Below the pieces are notes generated by a model that was not told the DNA's origin, made no database searches, and was given only the letters and a program-made list of their open reading frames with translations. 22,775 bases of DNA, from the IMG/VR virus record IMGVR_UViG_3300027728_000104, positions 1 to 22,775 of that record. One strand, given 5' to 3'. The position numbers were made by a program, and so were the translations under genes. This DNA comes from a virus. Positions 18,777-22,775 of this stretch are shown piece after piece. Positions within the stretch are counted from its first letter, which is position 1; each line of letters begins with the position of its first letter.

Positions 18777-19153
18777 AGTGCGTTTATTATTAGTTCGATA
18801 CGAGGGTTTAGTTTGTCTATTTCCATAAATTTAGATTGTATTTCTACGAGATGCTTATTGCTGTCTCATTCGAGTACATTTGCTTCTACGAGAGCATCAA
18901 GGATAAATTTAGTTGCAATACAAGAGAAATTATCTATGTCTTGAGCTGTGGAGCTTAGATAGAGTTTTATAGATACTCCGTATTTGCCATTTATTTGCTC
19001 TCAGTGTGTTTGTTCTATCACTTTAGCTGTATAGTCTTGCTTCACTGTATTTAGTGTCCTAAAATGGCAGTTTCTAAACCAATTTAATCATAGAGGTATT
19101 TTCTCAGGTTTCAGTTTTCATATAGTCCAATATATAGGCATTGTTATTTTCAT
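18764..19153 (-). CDS. RusA-like Holliday-junction resolvase (129 aa)
   Basis: ATG at 19151-19153, TAA at 18764; five UGA glycines. Begins MKITMPIYWTIGKLKPEK. The region STAQDIDNFSCIATKFILDA with LVEANVLEGDSNKHLVEI (about 68-105) matches the RusA signature of paired Asp (D-x-D-N), a Lys-x-x-x-Asp-Ala helix and a later Asp. Reading UGA as Gly gives ...VLEGDSNK; RusA often has DD at this point, so one acidic residue is missing or shifted. Size (about 120-140 aa) is right. It would cut branched DNA in phage recombination or before packaging. Alternative: another small nuclease. Confidence 0.65.
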
Positions 19154-19156
19154 AGG

Positions 19157-19231
19157 TTAGTTTGGATAATCGACTTTTAATTTTGCTTTGATCAGCTTCT
19201 TCTTCTCTCGGATTTCTTTTGGGGTTTTCAT
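19157..19231 (-). CDS. Tiny basic hypothetical protein (24 aa)
   Basis: ATG at 19229-19231 and TAA at 19157, 3 nt before the resolvase-like start. MKTPKEIREKKKLIKAK and a short end; very basic. Tight packing on both sides (3 nt each) favours a real small gene, but 24 codons cannot settle it. Confidence 0.45.
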   Translation of the reverse strand: MKTPKEIREKKKLIKAKLKVDYPN

Positions 19232-19234
19232 AGT

Positions 19235-19558
19235 TTATCATTTACATAATTCAGGCATACAAAACTTCTTTTCTCAAAATGTAATTGTCTTAAATCATCA
19301 TCTAGGTCATCGCTCTATTTCTTTTTCTTCTCAGTATTTCTCGATAGCTTCTTGTCGTGTGAGAGATTTGGTGATTAAAAACCAATGGGGGTATGAACAT
19401 TCCATTTTGCCTAGCTTTTGTAATTCTTTCCACTTATCTTCTCATAGATGTCTGAGTACAGGGTATCACCATCAGACACATTCACCACACCATCAGTCGA
19501 ATAGACATGCTTTAAATTGTCATAGCTCTCAGGATTTTATAAGTTCTTCGATTATCAT
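19235..19558 (-). CDS. Cys-rich hypothetical phage protein with GPRGG motif (107 aa)
   Basis: ATG at 19556-19558. Twelve or so UGA codons must be Gly; the standard code leaves nothing readable here. Begins MIIEELIKSGELGQFKACLF, then a Cys pair (CGECVGWG), MECSYPHWF, LTRQEAIEKYGEEKEIERGP with RGGFKTITFG (about 70-96) and a C-terminal C-x4-C. The segment (R-Q-E-A-I-x-K-Y-G ... GPRGG-F-K-T-I-T-F-G) recalls a small domain I know from other phage hypothetical proteins, where it is usually GPRGGW-K-S-x-T-F-G. The cysteines could bind a metal ion. Function unknown. Starts at a TAATATG junction. Confidence 0.7.
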
Positions 19559-19559
19559 A

Positions 19560-19727
19560 TTACATTTTATTAAAAGTTTGTGAGTCTATCCAACTTCCTG
19601 ATTTATACTGAGCGTAGCGAATTCTTCAATTCGTTTCTTGAGATACCAACTTCTTTCAGTCTTTATAGAAGTATTTTACAAAACTGCGGTCTTGGCAGTA
19701 GTGAGACATGATATATTCGTCTTTCAT
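19560..19727 (-). CDS. Small hypothetical protein (55 aa)
   Basis: ATG at 19725-19727, TAA in a TAATATG junction at 19560. Two UGA codons (YKDGKKLV, ETNGRIRY). Begins MKDEYIMSHYCQDRSFVKYF and is basic and aromatic, with two or three short strands. Starts 2 nt after the membrane-protein gene stop. No recognised family. Confidence 0.65.
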
Positions 19728-19729
19728 AG

Positions 19730-19858
19730 TTATAGGTTAAAAGTCCAAATAAAAGCTGTATACATTATCTTCAAAAAGAAAAAAGTTATAAATACGTAAA
19801 ACGCTACTCAAAAAATAAATTGTAATGTCTGTGATATTATTGTAATTATTTCTTTCAT
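19730..19858 (-). CDS. Small membrane protein, single TM segment (42 aa)
   Basis: ATG at 19856-19858, TAA at 19730-19732; one UGA (LQFIFGVAFYV) read as Gly inside the hydrophobic stretch. Begins MKEIITIISQTLQFIFGVAF and residues about 9-37 are almost entirely hydrophobic (Phe/Ile/Val-rich), ending in a short polar tail. It has the size and form of a small inner-membrane protein; holin or a host-membrane modifier is possible, but no lysis partner is next to it. An overlapping 62-codon frame at 19737-19925 is rejected. Confidence 0.62.
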
Positions 19859-19860
19859 AG

Positions 19861-20205
19861 TTATTTCTTTTTAGGTTTAGGTTTTTTCTTTTTTTCTTCC
19901 TGAAAGACCATTTCCTTGAGTTCAAATTCTTTCATATCCTCTAATTCCTTAAAAGTTCTACAATTAGAAAACAGATTTATAATAGCATATTTCATATTCA
20001 TCAGGATTCTTCCTTTTATTTTCTCGTCTATATTTCCGAGTGAAATATTTAATCTACGATTGATTTCATCTTCTATCTTGATTTTACCAGCTTCTTCCAT
20101 TACTGTTTTCTGTATGACTTCTTTTATCGATTCTTTACAGAGTTTTTCGATATTCATTTCACGAAGTTCTTCCTGAATTACAGATTTTATTATTTTTTTA
20201 AACAT
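19861..20205 (-). CDS. Charged helical hypothetical protein (114 aa)
   Basis: ATG at 20203-20205, TAA at 19861; no UGA codon. Begins MFKKIIKSVIQEELREMNIE, continues as long charged helices (CKESIKEVIQKTVMEEAGKI; LMNMKYAIINLF) and ends in an 11-residue Lys/Pro-rich tail (KKKKPKPKKK). Probably an oligomeric coiled-coil or nucleic-acid-binding protein. Start in a TAATATG junction with the next gene upstream. Confidence 0.7.
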   Translation of the reverse strand: MFKKIIKSVIQEELREMNIEKLCKESIKEVIQKTVMEEAGKIKIEDEINRRLNISLGNIDEKIKGRILMNMKYAIINLFSNCRTFKELEDMKEFELKEMVFQEEKKKKPKPKKK

Positions 20206-20206
20206 A

Positions 20207-20383
20207 TTATTTCATTTGGTTAATAGCTGTTTGATAACCTTTTTCGTATGCAATATCACTCTTCACTCGTGCGTAGTGTCTCATTGCTTTGAGAAAATCC
20301 TCATAATTATCTAAAAAATAACTATCTTTGTAATAATGTTCTAAAAATTGCGACGCTGTTTTTAGTTTTAGGAGTGGTTTCAT
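20207..20383 (-). CDS. Small helical hypothetical protein (58 aa)
   Basis: ATG at 20381-20383, TAA at 20207; no UGA codon. Begins MKPLLKLKTASQFLEHYYKD; two helices (NYEDFLKAMRHYARVKSDIA). Flanked on both sides by TAATATG junctions, which is strong evidence of coupled translation. No recognised family. Confidence 0.65.
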   Translation of the reverse strand: MKPLLKLKTASQFLEHYYKDSYFLDNYEDFLKAMRHYARVKSDIAYEKGYQTAINQMK

Positions 20384-20384
20384 A

Positions 20385-20699
20385 TTAGTTATGGAATTTG
20401 TTAATAGTCCTTTTCATAAATCACCATATACCCTCTAGTTTAGATGCCATTATAGCTTCTTTCTGACAAGCAACAGGCGTTCTCCCATGTCTACCACGAA
20501 GTTTCTTTGCGGAATCAGCGATAGGATCGTTGGTGAGGTCAAAAATACAATATCTATTACTTCTGTTTCACTCTATAAATAAGGGGCATTCTCCATACTC
20601 GTCACAGAGGACATTCGGGAGATAGACATACACTTGCTTGTTACTGTCGAGTGCCTTGATAGTACCATCAGGCAAGACTGTAATTTTTCATGTACCCAT
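20385..20699 (-). CDS. Hypothetical protein with Cys pair (104 aa)
   Basis: ATG at 20697-20699, preceded by a long U-rich leader. Three UGA glycines (MGTGKITV, FIEGNRSN, IWGFMK). Begins MGTGKITVLPDGTIKALDSN, has VLCDEYGECPLFIEG (C-x4-C) and later FDLTNDPIADSAKKLRGRHG, then a C-terminal basic helix. The cysteines could bind metal. I recognise no family with confidence. It is separated from the Cys-Ser-X gene by 26 nt of AT-rich DNA. Confidence 0.68.
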
Positions 20700-20725
20700 A
20701 AAAAGAAAATAAAAAAATAAATTAT

Positions 20726-21328
20726 TTAACAATCTTGTTCTTTTTCTACTCAAGTAATGAATGTGAATCACTCCCAGTTAAAATGAGGGATATCGAAGTA
20801 TTCTTGTTTTTCTTTTTGAGTAAGTCTAGCCCACATCTTTTTGAATGCAGTTTGGAATCTTGTTGTATAACTTTCGTTTACATCAAGCTCTAGTTTTTTA
20901 TTGAGCTTTGATATTTTTTCATACTCCTCCTTTGAAATTTCTACATTGAAAACTCTATATCTTTTTTGTTGAAATGAATTTTCATCATTATATTTTTCTG
21001 ACCAACAGAAATAATTATACTCTGTCATTTTCAAATTTTTGCAATATGGGCAAGATAAGCAATCTGAGCAATATGAGCAATATGGGCAAGAGTAGCAATC
21101 TGAGCAAGAGTGGCAATCTGAGCAAGATGAGCAATATGAGCAAGATGAGCAATCTGAGCAATCTGAGCAATATGAGCAATATGAGCAAGATGAGCAATCT
21201 GAGCAATATGAGCAATATGAGCAAGATGAGCAAGATGAGCAAGATGAGCAATCTGAGCAATATGAGCAAGATGAGCAAGATGAGCAAGATGAGCAAGATG
21301 AGCAAGATGAGCAATCTGTATTTTTCAT
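20726..21328 (-). CDS. Cys-Ser-X repeat protein with C-terminal phage domain (200 aa)
   Basis: ATG at 21326-21328. Residues 6-96 are 30 consecutive C-x-x triplets, mostly Cys-Ser-(Ser/Tyr/Asp), giving 31 regularly spaced cysteines. Residues about 115-200 form a folded-looking domain: KRYRVFNVEISKEEYEKISK, TTRFQTAFKKMWARLTQKEK, FDIPHFNWEGFTFITG. Two UGA codons near the end (NWEGFTF, ITGVEK) extend it to TAA at 20726; the resulting F-x-x-ITG ending matches a domain I recall from other phage proteins that also carry Cys-rich tandem repeats, where it ends F-x-E-I-(T/S)-G-I. A beta-helix-like or metal-loaded repeat is possible. No signal peptide. Function unknown. It stands alone between two U-rich gaps. 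Confidence 0.8.
21041..21313 (-). repeat. 9-bp minisatellite encoding Cys-Ser-X triplets
   Basis: About 30 tandem 9-bp units (minus-strand TGC TCN NNN form, mainly TCT, TAT or GAT in the third codon). Variation is almost limited to the third codon, plus a few changes at the second (His, Tyr, Pro, Leu) towards the 3' end, where units are more degenerate. The 5' end is the most uniform and thus probably the site of recent expansion. Confidence 0.92.
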
Positions 21329-21356
21329 AATAAAAAGGTAAAAAATAAAAGTGTGA

Positions 21357-21674
21357 CTATCTTAGGTTTATTCTCGCACGCTCATTGGCGTTTGAGCTTC
21401 TATACCACTCAAAAGCTGTCTCTAGTCAGTTTATCTCTGCTTTGTTTACCAACATTTTACGTCTAGCTGTCTTTATGGTGTCTAAAAAGTCTTTGTATTC
21501 TTGGTTTGCTCTGGCTATCATCTCTCGATTAGATATAGAGCCATCTTGTTTCATCATAATTGATGCTAGGACAGTTTTTTCATTCTTTTCAAGGGTTTCA
21601 TACTCTGCTTGGTTTTCAGCAAGTTCTATGCCCTTCTTTTCGAGCTTGTCGGGTATGAGTTCAAAAGCGAGCAT
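21357..21674 (-). CDS. Helical phage protein, recombination-module type (105 aa)
   Basis: ATG at 21672-21674 in a TAATATG junction with the SSB-like gene; a longer frame starting further upstream would overlap that gene and is rejected. One UGA (AEINGLET) leads to TAG at 21357. Begins MLAFELIPDKLEKKGIELAE, all helical, with REMIARANQEYKDFLDTI and ending LETAFEWYRSSNANERARIN. The C-terminal AFEWYRSSNANERARI pattern recalls small proteins next to phage SSB or recombinase genes. Exact function unknown; tight coupling to the SSB-like gene suggests a partner role in DNA metabolism. Confidence 0.72.
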
Positions 21675-21675
21675 A

Positions 21676-22251
21676 TTAGAAAGGTACAGCATCAATAGAT
21701 ACTTTGCCATCAGAAGGACTAGATAAATCTTGGAGAGGACTTTCATGCTCAAAAGGATTGTCATTCGTTATAAGTGCCTCCAAATTGATAGAATTAGCAT
21801 TCTTGAGTATTTCCTTTCCTATCTCTTTTGTGTTTTCAGGTTTTTGGAGAGCTGTGACTGTGTAGGTAGTTTCCATTCCTGCACCTGTTCTTGCGAGTTT
21901 TATATCGTAGGTAGTAGGGTTTCCTATATCTTCATCTTTTACCCAGTCTTCAAGTGATTTACGAATACCAGCTTGTCATACACTCCAAATTTCTGTAGTC
22001 TTCTTGTCATAGTTCCATACAACCATAGCCCATACGAAACGTGATTTACTATCTGCTCGTACTCATTCAGGAGTTTTTACAAACGAGCCATCATATTTTA
22101 CACGAATTGGTTTATTATCTTCGTTCCACCACTCCCAGAACATAACTGGAGAAGTAAGGACACGGAGTTTTATAGACTCTCCGTCTTGTATACGGAAGTA
22201 TCGACCATCAGTCTTTGGAGTGCTGTAATCTTTTGGAAGGAAATCTGACAT
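21676..22251 (-). CDS. Single-stranded-DNA-binding-like protein (191 aa)
   Basis: ATG at 22249-22251, TAA at 21676; two UGA glycines (KTPEGVRADS, WSVGQAGIRK) join the N- and C-terminal parts. Begins MSDFLPKDYSTPKTDGRYFR, then IQDGESIKLRVLTSPVMFWE, RFVWAMVVWNYDKKTTEIWS and PTTYDIKLARTGAGMETTYT. This order (dGe-x-IRxL ... VWA-x-V ... ITQ-like ... YDI-x-x-R-x-G-x-G-x-x-T-x-Y) is the OB-fold pattern of phage SSBs of the gp32/gp2.5-like class. The C-terminal 50 residues are acidic and probably flexible, as in SSBs that recruit partners. It sits second or third in the P1 transcript, in keeping with an early replication role. Confidence 0.75.
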
Positions 22252-22254
22252 AAA

Positions 22255-22407
22255 TTATTTAGTTAAATAAGGAGAAAAAATATCTTTTAGTTGGTTGTAA
22301 AAGCTGTAAAACTGTTTACCTCAGTCTAGTTGGTAGGAAACGTGAGGATGTTTAGACCTATCTAGTTGCATGATAGAATCTCGGAGGACAAGTGCAGGAT
22401 CATACAT
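22255..22407 (-). CDS. Small hypothetical protein (50 aa)
   Basis: ATG at 22405-22407, TAA at 22255, 3 nt before the SSB-like start. One UGA (QLDGGKQFYS). Begins MYDPALVLRDSIMQLDRSKH and ends with FYNQLKDIFSPYLTK. Helical. No recognised family. Second gene after promoter P1. Confidence 0.65.
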
Positions 22408-22413
22408 AGTAGT

Positions 22414-22542
22414 TTAATAGTTAAGTTCTGCATCTCTATCTTCTCTGTCTCTCATCATTTCATACGAGCATATATCACGTTCAGACCTGTAAAAGTCTTC
22501 ACGATGGTCTACGCTTGTTTCTGGTTCTCGTAAAGTTATCAT
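22414..22542 (-). CDS. Small charged hypothetical protein, first gene after P1 (42 aa)
   Basis: ATG at 22540-22542, TAA at 22414; no UGA codon. Begins MITLREPETSVDHREDFYRS and continues with alternating Arg, Asp and Glu (MMRDREDRDAELNY). Starts about 85 nt downstream of the predicted P1 start, giving a leader of that length. Small, highly charged first genes are common in phage early transcripts and may interfere with host proteins; here that is only an inference. Confidence 0.62.
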   Translation of the reverse strand: MITLREPETSVDHREDFYRSERDICSYEMMRDREDRDAELNY

Positions 22543-22631
22543 AAAGGTGTGATAAAAAGATAAAGAGTTGTTAATCAAGGTTGTGAGCTGTCGGCTTTGC
22601 CAGTTGCTCGTAGTTATGATTGAACGTAAAC

Positions 22632-22659
22632 AGTATATTCACAAATTATCGTATTGCAA
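22632..22659 (-). promoter_or_regulatory. Promoter P1, sigma70-like
   Basis: On the minus strand TTGCAA (22659-22654), 16-nt spacer, TATACT (22637-22632). Shares sequence and spacing with P2. It lies upstream of the whole leftward small-gene cluster and is followed by an 89-nt leader (22631-22543) with no gene and only a weak hairpin (22585-22609). Confidence 0.72.
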
Positions 22660-22775
22660 GTATATTGTAATACTTTATTCATTTTCTTATCTTGACAATT
22701 CTAGAGTTATCAATGCCCCACAGCTGTATTCTTCGATTGAGCTTATAATACCTCTGATGTTTCAGTTATGGATAG
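22660..22775 (-). other. Unresolved right edge, possible end of another gene
   Basis: Two minus-strand frames are open here. One ends in TAA at 22687-22689 (...SIEEYSCGALITLELSR); another ends in TAA at 22646-22648, overlapping P1 (...LNRRIQLWGIDNSRIVKIRK then GIKYYNILAIR). Neither has an ATG inside the window. I cannot choose between the tail of an upstream gene and non-coding DNA. Confidence 0.25.

Noticed and set aside
19737-19925. 62-codon minus-strand frame overlapping two genes
   Set aside because: It overlaps the 114-aa gene and the 42-aa membrane protein out of frame; the membrane-protein frame in code 25 fits the gap with 2-nt spacing on both sides.
20974-21330. Plus-strand frame with Met-Ser-(Lys/Asn)-Met repeats and a minus-strand frame of Leu-Ile repeats over the minisatellite
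   Set aside because: Any 9-bp repeat without stops stays open in several frames. Only the Cys-Ser-X frame continues into a plausible folded domain and fits its neighbours.
22585-22609. Hairpin in the P1 leader as a riboswitch or tRNA-like element
   Set aside because: Only a 4-bp and a 3-bp stem separated by an internal loop; no T-arm or aptamer consensus could be seen.
1-22775. tRNA genes, CRISPR arrays, insertion sequences, attachment sites, integrase
   Set aside because: None found by eye: no tRNA T-loop context, no regularly spaced palindromic repeats, no transposase or integrase motifs in either strand. The 9-bp repeat is coding and has no spacers.

Overview
This window is about 22.8 kb of a tailed-phage (or prophage) genome in which every convincing gene lies on the minus strand. 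It reads correctly only if UGA is translated as glycine (genetic code 25, as in Absconditabacteria/SR1 and Gracilibacteria/BD1-5). Under the standard code the minus-strand genes break into short pieces and much of the region looks empty or falsely plus-stranded. Reading TGA as Gly joins the pieces into long proteins and restores invariant glycines: the terminase Walker A (PPRTGKT), the terminase SITGRGAN motif, the GH24 lysozyme TIGFG motif and a GPG turn in the portal. Tryptophan (code 4) does not fit these positions. The host is therefore probably a code-25 CPR bacterium; this is inferred from the code, since no host gene is present. Coordinates below are for code 25.

In the direction of transcription (right to left): (1) 22.7-18.6 kb holds small early-type genes after a sigma70-like promoter at about 22.65 kb. 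They include a single-stranded-DNA-binding-like protein, a 105-aa protein often seen near phage recombination genes, a protein starting with 30 Cys-Ser-X triplets, a 42-aa membrane protein and a RusA-like resolvase. (2) 18.6-16.4 kb holds small unknown genes after a near-copy of the same promoter at about 18.58 kb. (3) 16.35-11.9 kb holds the small terminase, a head-tail adaptor, a hub-like protein and a tail fibre. (4) 11.9-6.4 kb holds two very large, glycine-UGA-rich virion proteins, one with an embedded T4-type lysozyme domain, plus two small genes. (5) 6.4-0.56 kb holds the large terminase, P22-like portal, a small head protein, scaffold and major capsid protein, ending in a strong terminator. 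(6) Below 0.53 kb are one small gene and one cut by the window edge.

No tape-measure, major tail tube or sheath gene is seen, and portal, coat, small terminase and adaptor resemble the P22 type, so a short-tailed (podovirus-like) particle is the best guess. Small and large terminase genes are about 9.8 kb apart with the tail/ejection block between them, unlike P22. No integrase, DNA polymerase, tRNA or CRISPR is visible.

The most unusual points are the recoded UGA and its uneven use between genes (about 52 UGA codons in one gene against one in the capsid gene), the Cys-Ser-X protein on a 9-bp minisatellite, an RNA structure with a possible pseudoknot beside a terminator upstream of the scaffold gene, a duplicated promoter, and a recurring TAATATG stop/start junction in place of Shine-Dalgarno sites.
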